Source: Donghicola sp041224595
GTDB taxonomy: Bacteria; Pseudomonadota; Alphaproteobacteria; Rhodobacterales; Rhodobacteraceae
DNA: 64,000 nt
Assembly (NCBI RefSeq): GCF_041224595.1
Contig: NZ_JBGFGN010000126.1
Location: 1 to 64,000 of the forward strand
Direction of reading: 5' to 3'
The notes beneath the pieces were generated by a model. It searched no databases, had not been told where the DNA came from, and saw only the letters and a program-made list of their open reading frames with translations. Within the stretch, counting starts at the first letter, position 1. Each line of letters opens with the position of its first letter. Shown in pieces: positions 50,795-59,565 of the stretch. The translations under genes were made by a program, and so were the position numbers.

Positions 50795-51991
50795 ATGAGT
50801 CTTGCGAACGGTCGTTCCCATCTAGCTATCCCCGGTCCCTCGATCATGCCGGACCGCGTGCTGCAGGCGATGCACCAACCTGCTCCGAATATCTACGAAG
50901 GCGCTTTGGTCGAGCTGACCGCCGGATTGGTCCCAGATCTGAAATGGGTCGCAGGCACAGAGCACCACGTCGCCATGTACATATGTAACGGGCACGGCGT
51001 TTGGGAGGCCGCGCTGGCGAATACTGTCGCGCCGGGGGAAAAGGTACTGGTGCCGTCCTGTGGCCGGTTCGGTCACGGATGGGCAGAATTCGCCAAACGG
51101 ATGGGGATCGAGGTCGAGTTGATCGATTTCGGCAAACGTGCGCCTATGGACCTAGAGATCGTGGGCCGCGCGCTCGAGGCGGACAAGGGTCACAAGATCA
51201 AAGCCGTTCTGGCGACCCACGTGGACACCTCGTCCTCGGTGCTGAACGACATTCCGGCTCTGCGCAAACTAATGGACGATCTGGGCCATCCGGCGATGCT
51301 CTGGGCCGATTGTGTGGCCTCTATGGGCTGTGACCGGTTCGAGATGGACGCTTGGGGCGTCGATCTGGCCATCACCGCCAGCCAGAAAGGCCTGATGACC
51401 CCGCCCGGTATGGCTTTCATCTTCTTCTCGCCCAAGGCGCAGGCCGCCCGCGAGGGGATGAAGATGGTCTCGCCCCACTGGGACTGGAACGCGCGCGCCT
51501 TCCCGCAGATGTTCTATGAATTCTTTGGGGGCACCGCGCCGACGCACCACCTGTTTGCCCTGCGCGAAGCGTTGAACATGATGCGTGAAGAGGGGCTCGA
51601 GGCGATTTGGAAGCGTCACGATGTTCTGGCCCGCGCCCTGTGGGCGGCCGCGGATGTCTGGGGGCAGGATGGTCCAATGGAGCTGAACATCGCGGACCCC
51701 GTGTGCCGGAGCCGCGCGGTGACGTCATTGCGGTTGGAAAGCCCGAATGCGACCGCACTGCGCGACTGGGTCTCCGCGAATGCGGGGGTGACGCTGGGGA
51801 TCGGCCTTGGGATGGTCGAGATGGGTGATCCCGCATGGCACGGATTTTTCCGCGTCGGCCACATGGGTCACCTGAACGCTCACGGCATGATGGGTGTGAT
51901 TGGTGTGATGGAAGCGGGCCTACAGGCCCTGCAAATCCCCCATACGGGCGGAGCGGTTGCCGCCGCCGCAGGCGTGATCGCCAAAGGATAA
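50795..51991 (+). CDS. PLP-dependent aminotransferase, serine-glyoxylate type
   Basis: A 398-residue class V PLP aminotransferase of the serine-glyoxylate/alanine-glyoxylate group. The PLP lysine is in ITASQKGLMTPPGM (about 200), the aspartate in ADCVASMG (170s). It opens with RSHLAIPGPSIMPDRVL. It would convert serine or alanine with glyoxylate into glycine and a keto acid. It is monocistronic and converges on the MBL-fold gene with a shared hairpin. Confidence 0.88.
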   Translation: MSLANGRSHLAIPGPSIMPDRVLQAMHQPAPNIYEGALVELTAGLVPDLKWVAGTEHHVAMYICNGHGVWEAALANTVAPGEKVLVPSCGRFGHGWAEFAKRMGIEVELIDFGKRAPMDLEIVGRALEADKGHKIKAVLATHVDTSSSVLNDIPALRKLMDDLGHPAMLWADCVASMGCDRFEMDAWGVDLAITASQKGLMTPPGMAFIFFSPKAQAAREGMKMVSPHWDWNARAFPQMFYEFFGGTAPTHHLFALREALNMMREEGLEAIWKRHDVLARALWAAADVWGQDGPMELNIADPVCRSRAVTSLRLESPNATALRDWVSANAGVTLGIGLGMVEMGDPAWHGFFRVGHMGHLNAHGMMGVIGVMEAGLQALQIPHTGGAVAAAAGVIAKG

Positions 51992-51992
51992 A

Positions 51993-52013
51993 GGAGTGGG
52001 TTATTCCCACTCC
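51993..52013. terminator. Hairpin shared by convergent genes
   Basis: GGAGTGGG-TTATT-CCCACTCC between the aminotransferase stop and the convergent MBL-fold stop; it overlaps the last codons of the latter. It has no U tract. Confidence 0.45.
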
Positions 52014-52951
52014 ATCTCCTCATAGACGCGGCCCGCGTTCTTGGTGGCGAGCTCTTCGAACGTGTCGAGGTGCTTCCACCGCTCCTGATCCACGTAGTAG
52101 GCGCCCGCCAAATCGCCGCCCTCATCTATATGCGCACCGATCTTGTCCCGCAGGTCGACCAGATAATCGCGGGTGTAGCGGCGCACTTGGTCAAAGTTGG
52201 TCGGGTGCCCATGACCGGGGATTACGTAGGTTGGCGCCAGCGGCTCCAGCTTTTCGTCCCACGTTTCGATCCAGCATTTGGTGCAAGTGCCTTGGAAAAT
52301 CGGCAGCATGCGCTCATGGAACGCGATGTCGCCCGCGATCATTATGCCCCACTGGGGAATCCAGACTTGTGTGTCACCCGGATCGTGCGCAGGGCCCAGA
52401 TGCAGAACCTGAATGTCGACGCCGCCCAAGGACACGGTTTCATTGTCCGAAAAGCTGCGCGTGGGCAGGGCGATTGTAGTGCCTTCGGCTTTGTCCTGAT
52501 TGTACCGCTGCATTCCCTGAAGGATGAAATCGGCCTCTGCCTCAAATGCTGCAATCGCGTCCACATGGGCCAAAATCTCGACGCCTTGCTCCGCCCAATA
52601 GGAATTGCCGAGCATCGCGTGCCCTTGGCCATTCTCGTTGATCACCAGAACAACGGGTTGGTCCGTAACGGCCGTGATTTCTTCGTGCAGGGCTGCCGCC
52701 AGCCGATAGGACGCGCCACCATTGATCACCACCACGCCTTCGTCTGTCACAATGAAAGACAGGTTGTTGTTGTGGCCGGAGTTTTCATAGGTCGGCGGAG
52801 CGGTCGCGCCGATGGCGGAAAAGACATGTGGGATGACTTCGACCGGTTTGGCGTAAAGTTCGGATTGCGGATACTGGTCCAGGATGTCTTCGCTCGCTGT
52901 GGCAAAGGTGGCGCTCGCACTTAGAAGCGCGGCGGTGAAAAATCTGATCAT
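52001..52951 (-). CDS. Secreted MBL-fold protein with degenerate metal motif
   Basis: A 316-residue protein with a signal peptide (about 1-20) and the metallo-beta-lactamase fold. It is nearest the zinc hydrolases of the quinoprotein relay (SoxH-like) type. The zinc motif HxHxDH, which should lie in the segment after strand 6, reads VINENGQGHAMLGN (103-116), so only the last His (111) remains. Later ligands appear kept (LGPAHDPGD, MIAGDIAFHE, VIPGHGHP). It may bind one metal or none. The gene is alone, divergent from the leucine-degradation genes. Confidence 0.85.
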   Translation of the reverse strand: MIRFFTAALLSASATFATASEDILDQYPQSELYAKPVEVIPHVFSAIGATAPPTYENSGHNNNLSFIVTDEGVVVINGGASYRLAAALHEEITAVTDQPVVLVINENGQGHAMLGNSYWAEQGVEILAHVDAIAAFEAEADFILQGMQRYNQDKAEGTTIALPTRSFSDNETVSLGGVDIQVLHLGPAHDPGDTQVWIPQWGIMIAGDIAFHERMLPIFQGTCTKCWIETWDEKLEPLAPTYVIPGHGHPTNFDQVRRYTRDYLVDLRDKIGAHIDEGGDLAGAYYVDQERWKHLDTFEELATKNAGRVYEEMEWE

Positions 52952-53096
52952 GTGAAATCCTCCCGAAACAAATAAATACATATGAATGTATATCGGTAAA
53001 GTCGAGAATGTTCTGTGCCTGTCAGAAAGGGGGTTGCGGCCTTAAGTGAACATCTGTTCAATTCAGCCGATCCGGACCGCTCGGGGAGGTGGCAGT
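52952..53096. promoter_or_regulatory. Divergent region with two palindromes
   Basis: ATACAT-ATGA-ATGTAT (52976-52991) is close to the MBL-fold start and TGAACA-TC-TGTTCA (53047-53060) is 36 bp before the HMG-CoA lyase ATG. Both are symmetric enough for operators. Confidence 0.45.
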
Positions 53097-53957
53097 ATGG
53101 AACAGGTAGAGATTTTTGAGGTCGGCCCAAGGGACGGTCTGCAAAACGAAAAGCGATTGATCCCGACAGCGGACAAAGTTGCGCTGGTCGATTTGCTGAG
53201 CACCGCCGGGTTCCGGAGGATCGAAGTCGCCAGCTTCGTCAGTCCCAAATGGGTGCCGCAGATGGCGGACAGCGCTGATGTGCTGGCGGGGATCAGGCGA
53301 GGGCAGGGGATTTCCTATGCCGCATTGACCCCGAACATGCGGGGATTAGAAGGTGCGATCGCAGCCAAAGCAGATGAGATCGCGATTTTCGCCTCGGCAT
53401 CCGAGGGGTTTTCGAAGGCCAACCTGAATTGCACCATCGACGAAAGCTTTGACCGTTTTGCCCCCGTTGCGGAAGCCGCGCGGGGGGCCAGACTGCCGGT
53501 ACGAGGCTATGTCAGCTGCGTGACCGACTGCCCTTATGACGGACAAATTGACCCTGCCGCTGTGGCGCGCGTGACCGAGCGACTTTTGACCTTGGGCTGT
53601 TACGAGGTCTCGCTCGGTGACACGATTGGGCAGGCAAAACCAGAGCGCTTGGCCCTGATGCTGGACGCAGTTCTCACTGTGACCCCAGCGAACAAACTCG
53701 CAGGGCATTACCATGATACCGGGGGCAGGGCGCTCCGAAATATCGAGCTGTCTTTGGACAAAGGGTTGCGGGTGTTCGACGCGGCGGTCGGCGGTCTGGG
53801 GGGATGCCCCTATGCTCCGGGCGCCGCGGGAAATGTCGCCACCGAGGCCGTTCAGCGGCGTTTGACTGAACTGGGGGTGCACACCGGCCTGAACCCCGAC
53901 ATCATCGACCAAGCCGCGCAGTTTGCGCACCAGATCAGGGGGGCAACACATGCCTGA
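53097..53957 (+). CDS. mvaB: Hydroxymethylglutaryl-CoA lyase
   Basis: This enzyme cleaves HMG-CoA to acetyl-CoA and acetoacetate, the last step of leucine breakdown. It is 286 residues with EVGPRDGLQNEK at the N-terminus and GGLGGCPYAPGAAGN bearing the catalytic Cys. Metal-binding Asp and His are in GPRDG and AGHYHDTGG. The ATG at 53097 follows GGGAGG. It overlaps the next gene by 8 nt. The carboxylase and isovaleryl-CoA dehydrogenase genes usual in liu operons are not adjacent. Confidence 0.93.
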   Translation: MEQVEIFEVGPRDGLQNEKRLIPTADKVALVDLLSTAGFRRIEVASFVSPKWVPQMADSADVLAGIRRGQGISYAALTPNMRGLEGAIAAKADEIAIFASASEGFSKANLNCTIDESFDRFAPVAEAARGARLPVRGYVSCVTDCPYDGQIDPAAVARVTERLLTLGCYEVSLGDTIGQAKPERLALMLDAVLTVTPANKLAGHYHDTGGRALRNIELSLDKGLRVFDAAVGGLGGCPYAPGAAGNVATEAVQRRLTELGVHTGLNPDIIDQAAQFAHQIRGATHA

Positions 53958-54732
53958 AACGATCCGCATTGATCAAGACGACCGAGGGGTGGCCACCATC
54001 TGGCTGACGCGAACTGGAAAGCATAATGCCATGTCGGCTCTCATGATGGATGAATTGCACCATGCGGCCACGTCACTTGGTGACGATAATTCTGTGCGTG
54101 TCGTGATTCTCTCGGCCGAGGGAAAAAGCTTCTGTGCGGGCGGTGATTTGGACTGGATGCGCGATCAATTCGACGCGGATGCTGCGACAAGACTTCGCGA
54201 AGCTCGCAGGTTAGCGGATATGTTGATGGCCTTGGACCGCCTGCCGAAGCCGCTCATTGGCCGATTGCAAGGGAATGCGTTTGGGGGTGGGGTCGGTCTG
54301 GCCTCTGTTTGCGACTGCGCCATCGGGGCGGATCACATTCATATGGGTCTTACAGAAGTCAAGCTGGGGCTTATCCCCGCGACCATCGGTCCCTATGTGA
54401 TTGCGCGCATGGGCGCCGCGCGTGCGCGTCGGGTTTTCTTTCAAGGGCGCGTCTTTGACGCTCAGGAGGCCGTGCGTTTGGGCCTTTTGGCGCGCGAAGT
54501 CCCCCTCGATACTCTGGAAGAGGCGGTCGAAGCCGAGGTTGCGCCCTATCTGTCAGCTGCCCCAGGCGCAGTCGCAAAAGCCAAGGCGTTGGTTCGCGAA
54601 TTGGGAGGCGGAGCAGATCAGACGCAGGTGGATGCTTCAGTGGCCGCATTAGCTGAGGTTTGGGCCGGAACTGAGTCGTCCGAGGGAATCGCCGCCTTCT
54701 TTGATAAGCGTCCGGCGGCTTGGACAAAATGA
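53950..54732 (+). CDS. Enoyl-CoA hydratase, probable methylglutaconyl-CoA hydratase
   Basis: A 260-residue crotonase-fold protein that would hydrate methylglutaconyl-CoA to HMG-CoA, the substrate of the neighbouring lyase. The oxyanion motifs SAEGKSFCAGGDLDWMR and GNAFGGGVGLASVCD are intact, and GLTEVKLGLIPATIGPYV carries the catalytic Glu region. It is coupled by overlap to the lyase gene, which supports the leucine-pathway reading (LiuC). Confidence 0.88.
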   Translation: MPETIRIDQDDRGVATIWLTRTGKHNAMSALMMDELHHAATSLGDDNSVRVVILSAEGKSFCAGGDLDWMRDQFDADAATRLREARRLADMLMALDRLPKPLIGRLQGNAFGGGVGLASVCDCAIGADHIHMGLTEVKLGLIPATIGPYVIARMGAARARRVFFQGRVFDAQEAVRLGLLAREVPLDTLEEAVEAEVAPYLSAAPGAVAKAKALVRELGGGADQTQVDASVAALAEVWAGTESSEGIAAFFDKRPAAWTK

Positions 54733-54907
54733 CACCCTTTGCCAGTGGCTAGATTAATTCCGGTGTACACCTGTACACAAAGGCTTTTTCCCACATTCCT
54801 ATTCGTGAATAAGTGGCTGTCTCTGTTGACCCTTTGTGGGCTCAGGCGTAAGTACTGAGCAAGCATAGCAGCCAGTGAATGCGTTTATCGCAGGAAAGGA
54901 GCCACGC
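54733..54907 (+). promoter_or_regulatory. Promoter region of the nuo operon
   Basis: A good sigma-70-like promoter, TTGACC (54826-54831), 17 bp, TAAGTA (54849-54854), lies upstream of nuoA. A nearly repeated GTGTACAC-CTGTACAC (54763-54778) is 48 bp before the -35 and may be an operator. AAGGAG at 54896-54901 is the ribosome site for a GTG start at 54908. Confidence 0.6.
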
Positions 54908-55273
54908 GTGGAAGAGATGCTACGGGAATATCTCCCCATTATCATCTTTCTGGCGGTCGCAATCGGCCTCGGGATCGTGTTGATCCTAGCCGCAGCCATT
55001 ATCGCAGTCCGCAACCCCGACCCCGAAAAGGTCAGTGCATACGAGTGTGGCTTCAACGCCTTTGACGATGCGCGCATGAAGTTCGACGTCCGGTTCTACC
55101 TCGTGTCGATCCTGTTCATCATTTTCGACCTCGAAATCGCCTTCCTGTTCCCTTGGGCCGTCGCCTTCAAGGACATCAGCATGGTCGGCTTCTGGTCCAT
55201 GATGTTGTTCCTTGGCGTGCTGACCGTCGGCTTTGCCTATGAATGGAAGAAGGGAGCACTCGAATGGGAGTGA
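54908..55273 (+). CDS. nuoA: NADH-quinone oxidoreductase subunit A
   Basis: A small membrane subunit of complex I, 121 residues with three membrane helices. The GTG at 54908 has AAGGAG seven bases upstream and gives the family N-terminus MEEMLREYLPIIIF. YECGFNAFDDARMKFDVRFY marks the conserved quinone-site loop. It overlaps nuoB by 10 nt. Confidence 0.95.
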   Translation: MEEMLREYLPIIIFLAVAIGLGIVLILAAAIIAVRNPDPEKVSAYECGFNAFDDARMKFDVRFYLVSILFIIFDLEIAFLFPWAVAFKDISMVGFWSMMLFLGVLTVGFAYEWKKGALEWE

Positions 55274-55797
55274 TGACCGGAGCCAACACCGCAGGTTTCG
55301 ACCGTGAAGTCGCAACCCAGCAGTTGAACAAAGAGCTGCAGGACAAAGGGTTCCTGCTGACCTCTACCGAGGATATCATCAACTGGGCCCGTACCGGTTC
55401 GCTGCACTGGATGACCTTTGGTCTGGCGTGCTGCGCGGTCGAGATGATGCACACCTCGATGCCCCGCTACGATCTGGAACGTTTCGGTACTGCGCCCCGC
55501 GCATCCCCGCGCCAGTCGGATCTGATGATTGTGGCCGGCACCCTGACCAACAAGATGGCGCCCGCGCTTCGCAAGGTTTACGACCAGATGCCCGAGCCGC
55601 GTTACGTGATCTCGATGGGCTCCTGCGCGAACGGTGGCGGCTACTATCACTACAGCTATTCGGTTGTGCGTGGCTGTGACCGTGTTGTGCCTGTGGACGT
55701 CTATGTTCCCGGGTGCCCTCCGACCGCAGAGGCGCTCGTTTACGGCATCCTGCAGCTGCAGCGCAAAATCCGCCGCACCGGTACGATCGAAAGGTAA
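55264..55797 (+). CDS. nuoB: NADH-quinone oxidoreductase subunit B
   Basis: The subunit that holds cluster N2, the last Fe-S centre before quinone, in 177 residues. Ligands are in GLACCAVEMM, GSCANGGG and VPGCPPTAEAL. It overlaps the end of nuoA. Confidence 0.97.
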   Translation: MGVMTGANTAGFDREVATQQLNKELQDKGFLLTSTEDIINWARTGSLHWMTFGLACCAVEMMHTSMPRYDLERFGTAPRASPRQSDLMIVAGTLTNKMAPALRKVYDQMPEPRYVISMGSCANGGGYYHYSYSVVRGCDRVVPVDVYVPGCPPTAEALVYGILQLQRKIRRTGTIER

Positions 55798-55803
55798 GGC
55801 CCC

Positions 55804-56412
55804 ATGTCCGACGCTTTGAAAGAACTTGGTGCGCACATCGAAATGCAGCGTCCTGACTGTGTTCTCGATTGGGATGTCGCTTACGGCGAGCTGAACGTTG
55901 ATGTGGCGCTGTCGAACATCGTCGCTTTCGTTGACTGGCTCAAGACTGACGCGACCTGCAAATTCAACTCGCTGGTCGACATCACGGCTGTGGACTACCC
56001 CGAGCGCGCCAAGCGCTTCGACGTGGTCTACCACTTCCTGTCGATGTACGAGAACCACCGCATCCGTGTGCGTGTTGCGACCCGTGAAGAGGACGTTGTG
56101 CCCTCGATCACGCCGGTGCATCCCAGCGCGAACTGGTTCGAGCGTGAAGTCTTCGACATGTTCGGGATCCTGTTCTCTGGTCACCCCGACCTGCGCCGCC
56201 TGCTGACTGACTACGGTTTCCGTGGCCACCCGCTACGCAAGGACTTCCCGACCACCGGTTACACCGAAGTCCGCTATGACGAAGAGCAGAAGCGCGTCGT
56301 CTATGAACCTGTGAAACTGGTTCAGGAATACCGCCAGTTCGACTTCATGTCTCCTTGGGAGGGTGCCGAGTACATCCTGCCCGGCGACGAGAAGTCCAAG
56401 GCGAACGGTTAA
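55804..56412 (+). CDS. nuoC: NADH-quinone oxidoreductase subunit C
   Basis: The 30-kDa subunit of the peripheral arm, 202 residues. The family motif is ERE(V)FDMFGI...HPDLRRLLTDYGF..GHPLRKDFP. It is separate from NuoD, as in most alphaproteobacteria. Confidence 0.96.
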   Translation: MSDALKELGAHIEMQRPDCVLDWDVAYGELNVDVALSNIVAFVDWLKTDATCKFNSLVDITAVDYPERAKRFDVVYHFLSMYENHRIRVRVATREEDVVPSITPVHPSANWFEREVFDMFGILFSGHPDLRRLLTDYGFRGHPLRKDFPTTGYTEVRYDEEQKRVVYEPVKLVQEYRQFDFMSPWEGAEYILPGDEKSKANG

Positions 56413-56427
56413 GGGAAGGCTTGTGAC

Positions 56428-57651
56428 ATGATGGATGGCGCAAAATTCGACGACGCCCTGACCGGCGAACAGAAGATCCGCAACTTCAACCTGAACTTCG
56501 GCCCGCAGCACCCTGCGGCGCACGGCGTTTTGCGTCTGGTTCTAGAACTGGACGGCGAGATTGTAGAGCGTGTTGACCCGCACATCGGCCTGCTGCACCG
56601 TGGCACCGAAAAGCTGATGGAAAGCCGGACCTACCTGCAGAACCTGCCGTACTTGGACCGCCTCGACTACGTGGCGCCCATGAACCAGGAACACGCATGG
56701 TGTCTGGCGATCGAAAAGCTGACTGGCACTGTGGTGCCTCGCCGTGCGAGCCTGATCCGCGTTCTGTTCTCGGAAATCGGCCGTATTCTGAACCACCTTT
56801 TGAACGTCACCACGCAGGCGATGGACGTTGGTGCGCTGACGCCGCCGCTGTGGGGCTTTGAAGAGCGTGAGAAGCTCATGATCTTCTACGAGCGCGCCTG
56901 TGGTGCGCGCTTGCACGCGGCGTACTTCCGTCCCGGTGGTGTCCACCAGGATCTGCCTCCTGCGCTGATCGACGACATCGAGGATTGGGCCAAGAACGAA
57001 TTCCCCCAGTTTATGGAGGATCTCGACGCCCTGCTGACCGAGAACCGTATCTTCAAACAGCGTAACGCCGACATCGGCGTTGTGACCGAAGAAGACATTC
57101 AGGAGTGGGGTTTCTCGGGTGTAATGGTCCGTGGCACAGGTCTGGCTTGGGACTTGCGCCGCGCGCAGCCCTACGAATGCTACGACGAATTCGACTTCCA
57201 GATCCCTGTCGGCAAAAACGGTGACTGCTACGACCGCTACCTCGTCCGTATGGAAGAGATGCGCCAGTCGATCCGCATCATCCTGCAAGCTGTTGAAAAA
57301 CTTCGGATGCCGGAAAACCAAGGCGACGTGCTGGCACGCGGCAAGATGACCCCGCCGAAGCGTGGCGAGATGAAGACCTCGATGGAGGCTCTGATCCACC
57401 ACTTCAAACTCTACACCGAAGGCTTCCACGTGCCCGAAGGTGAGGTTTATGCGGCTGTCGAAGCGCCCAAAGGCGAGTTTGGCGTCTACATCAAGTCCGA
57501 CGGTTCCAACAAACCCTACCGCGCCAAGCTGCGCGCGCCGGGGTACCTGCACCTGCAGGCGATGGATCACCTGACCCGCGGCCACCAGCTGGCTGACGTG
57601 GCGGCGATCATCGGAACCATGGACGTCGTGTTCGGCGAAATCGACCGCTGA
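56428..57651 (+). CDS. nuoD: NADH-quinone oxidoreductase subunit D
   Basis: The 49-kDa subunit that forms the quinone pocket with NuoB, 407 residues. FNLNFGPQHPAAHGVLR and HIGLLHRGTEKLME are intact, as is the C-terminal DVVFGEIDR. Two adjacent Met codons begin it. Confidence 0.97.
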   Translation: MMDGAKFDDALTGEQKIRNFNLNFGPQHPAAHGVLRLVLELDGEIVERVDPHIGLLHRGTEKLMESRTYLQNLPYLDRLDYVAPMNQEHAWCLAIEKLTGTVVPRRASLIRVLFSEIGRILNHLLNVTTQAMDVGALTPPLWGFEEREKLMIFYERACGARLHAAYFRPGGVHQDLPPALIDDIEDWAKNEFPQFMEDLDALLTENRIFKQRNADIGVVTEEDIQEWGFSGVMVRGTGLAWDLRRAQPYECYDEFDFQIPVGKNGDCYDRYLVRMEEMRQSIRIILQAVEKLRMPENQGDVLARGKMTPPKRGEMKTSMEALIHHFKLYTEGFHVPEGEVYAAVEAPKGEFGVYIKSDGSNKPYRAKLRAPGYLHLQAMDHLTRGHQLADVAAIIGTMDVVFGEIDR

Positions 57652-57747
57652 CCTAATTTCGCGCCTGTCCCGACGGGGCGGGCGACATACTGCTACATCG
57701 CGGCCCCAGCGCTGGCGCGCCGCAAGACCCGTAAGGACCGTAAAGAT

Positions 57748-58914
57748 ATGCTTCGCCGTCTGCATCCTGAACAACCCGAGAGCTTTGCGTTCACGCCTGA
57801 CAACCAGAAGTGGGCCGAAGCGCAGATCCAGAAGTACCCCGACGGCCGTGCGGCCAGTGCCATCATCCCTCTGCTGTGGCGTGCTCAGGAACAGGAAGGC
57901 TGGCTGAGCCGCCCTGCGATTGAACACGTGGCCGAGATGCTGGGGATGGCGTACATCCGTGCGCTTGAAGTCGCAACATTCTACTTCATGTTCCAGCTGC
58001 AACCCGTTGGTTCTGTTGCACACTTCCAGATTTGCGGCACCACCAGCTGCATGATCATGGGCGCAGAAGAACTGGTATCGGTCTGTAAGAAAAAGATCGC
58101 TGCCAAAGCGCATCAGGTGTCCGAAGACGGCAAGTTCAGCTGGGAGGAGGTCGAGTGCCTTGGTGCCTGCACCAACGCGCCCATGGCTCAGGTCGGCAAA
58201 GACTATTACGAAGATCTGACCGCGGCTGACTTGTCGAAGATGATCGATGATATGGCCAATGGCGAGGTGCCGCTGCCCGGTCCCGCGAACGGCCGCTATA
58301 CGTCGGAGCCCAAGGGCGGTCTGACTGCTCTGACCGAGGGCGAGCGTGAGCACGAGTACAACGGCTCGGTTCAGCTGGCCCACGACATCGGCGACACCCT
58401 AAAGCGCATCGACGGGACCGAAGTTCCGTTCTCGGCCCCTTGGCTTGACCGCGCGGCTGACCACGGCTCGCGTCTGGCTGGTGGTCCGCAGACCCAGCGT
58501 GAAGCCGCAGCCGAAGCACCCGCGACGAAACCGGTCGCAGATGACAGCGCTGCGAAGCCCGAGACAGACACCACCAAGCCGGTCACTACAGACAGCAAGG
58601 ATGAGGCTGTCTCGACCGACGCTGACAAGCCCGCAACTCTGGACGCGGCACGTGATGGTCAGGCTGACGATCTGAAACTGATCAAAGGCGTCGGACCGAA
58701 GCTTGAAAAAATGTTGAACGGCATGGGCTTCTTCCACTTCGATCAGGTTGCCGCTTGGACCGACAAAGAATTGGCTTGGGTCGATCAGAACCTCGAAGGG
58801 TTCAAGGGCCGGGCCAGCCGTGATGAATGGGTTTCTCAGGCCAAGAAGCTGGCTGCTGGCGAAGAAACAGAATTCGCTTCGCGCGCTAAGAAAGACGGCC
58901 TTTACGACAACTAA
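57748..58914 (+). CDS. nuoE: NADH-quinone oxidoreductase subunit E with C-terminal extension
   Basis: The 24-kDa subunit with 2Fe-2S cluster N1a, here 388 residues. The first ~170 are standard NuoE (CGTTSCMIMG and CLGACTNAPM give the four Cys). A linker rich in Ala, Thr, Lys and Asp follows (about 240-305). The last ~80 residues form a helix-hairpin-helix-like domain (LKLIKGVGPKLEKMLNGMG...) known in some alphaproteobacterial NuoE and other proteins. The extension roughly doubles the usual length. Confidence 0.95.
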   Translation: MLRRLHPEQPESFAFTPDNQKWAEAQIQKYPDGRAASAIIPLLWRAQEQEGWLSRPAIEHVAEMLGMAYIRALEVATFYFMFQLQPVGSVAHFQICGTTSCMIMGAEELVSVCKKKIAAKAHQVSEDGKFSWEEVECLGACTNAPMAQVGKDYYEDLTAADLSKMIDDMANGEVPLPGPANGRYTSEPKGGLTALTEGEREHEYNGSVQLAHDIGDTLKRIDGTEVPFSAPWLDRAADHGSRLAGGPQTQREAAAEAPATKPVADDSAAKPETDTTKPVTTDSKDEAVSTDADKPATLDAARDGQADDLKLIKGVGPKLEKMLNGMGFFHFDQVAAWTDKELAWVDQNLEGFKGRASRDEWVSQAKKLAAGEETEFASRAKKDGLYDN

Positions 58915-58941
58915 TCGACTGACCGGGACACAGCTTTCGCC

Positions 58942-59262
58942 ATGACCACCGAAACCGACAAGATGGACCATACCGCCGCATGCTGGGGCATTGCGGGTGT
59001 GTTGGCTGTGATTGTGTTCGGTATGTCCTTGGGGATGGCGGAATTCTCGGTCATCGTGTCGCTGGCATGGTCTGGCATCATGTTCCTGAGCGCAGGGCTC
59101 TACCTGATGTGGATGCTTTGCCCCGAGGAGTTGGGCGTCGGCGTTGCTGAGTTGTCCCATGTTTCCCAGTCGACAGTGCTGGGATCTGAAATGTCACCCG
59201 TCTCGCCGGTTGGCTCCACGTTCCGCGACAGCGCGGAGCAGGGGACCGGCGCAGAGGGGTAA
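58942..59262 (+). CDS. Small membrane protein in the nuo operon
   Basis: A 106-residue protein with two membrane helices (CWGIAGVLAVIVFGMSLGM and FSVIVSLAWSGIMFLSAGLY) and a C-terminal polar tail rich in Ser, Glu and Gly. It lies 27 nt after nuoE. I do not recognise its family; it may be a complex I-associated protein. Confidence 0.75.
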   Translation: MTTETDKMDHTAACWGIAGVLAVIVFGMSLGMAEFSVIVSLAWSGIMFLSAGLYLMWMLCPEELGVGVAELSHVSQSTVLGSEMSPVSPVGSTFRDSAEQGTGAEG

Positions 59263-59331
59263 GTCGCGTCGCAGGGCATTCTGCGGCACAGATGTGGGGG
59301 TAGGGCCCCCGAGCAAGGAGTAGATGGGCGC

Positions 59332-59559
59332 ATGAGCAGCCATCAAGACCAACATACCGCCCGTCAGGGCCGGACCCTGGCCTTGGTTGTTGCCGGCACC
59401 ATGCTGGTTTGGATGGCGGCGCAGTGGGTTGGTCCCCGTTTGGGATTGCCAGTGCGATACGTCTTCTTGTTTGATTTCGCTGCGTTGGCGGCCTTTGTCT
59501 GGGCCATCGTCGTGGCATTCCGGATCTGGCGTACCAACCGTCACGACAATGAAAGGTGA
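59332..59559 (+). CDS. DUF5337 membrane protein in the nuo operon
   Basis: A 75-residue protein that I place in DUF5337, with two helices (LALVVAGTMLVWMAAQWVG and YVFLFDFAALAAFVWAIVV) and a charged end. It lies between nuoE and nuoF on the same strand, 6 nt before nuoF. Function unknown. Confidence 0.8.
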   Translation: MSSHQDQHTARQGRTLALVVAGTMLVWMAAQWVGPRLGLPVRYVFLFDFAALAAFVWAIVVAFRIWRTNRHDNER

Positions 59560-59565
59560 TCTCTC

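Noticed and set aside
53097..54732. A full leucine-degradation (liu) operon
   Set aside because: Only the lyase and hydratase genes are here; the upstream gene is a divergent MBL-fold protein and the downstream one is nuoA.
56542..58383. A 613-codon minus frame opposite nuoD and nuoE
   Set aside because: Antisense shadow; no ribosome site or family match.
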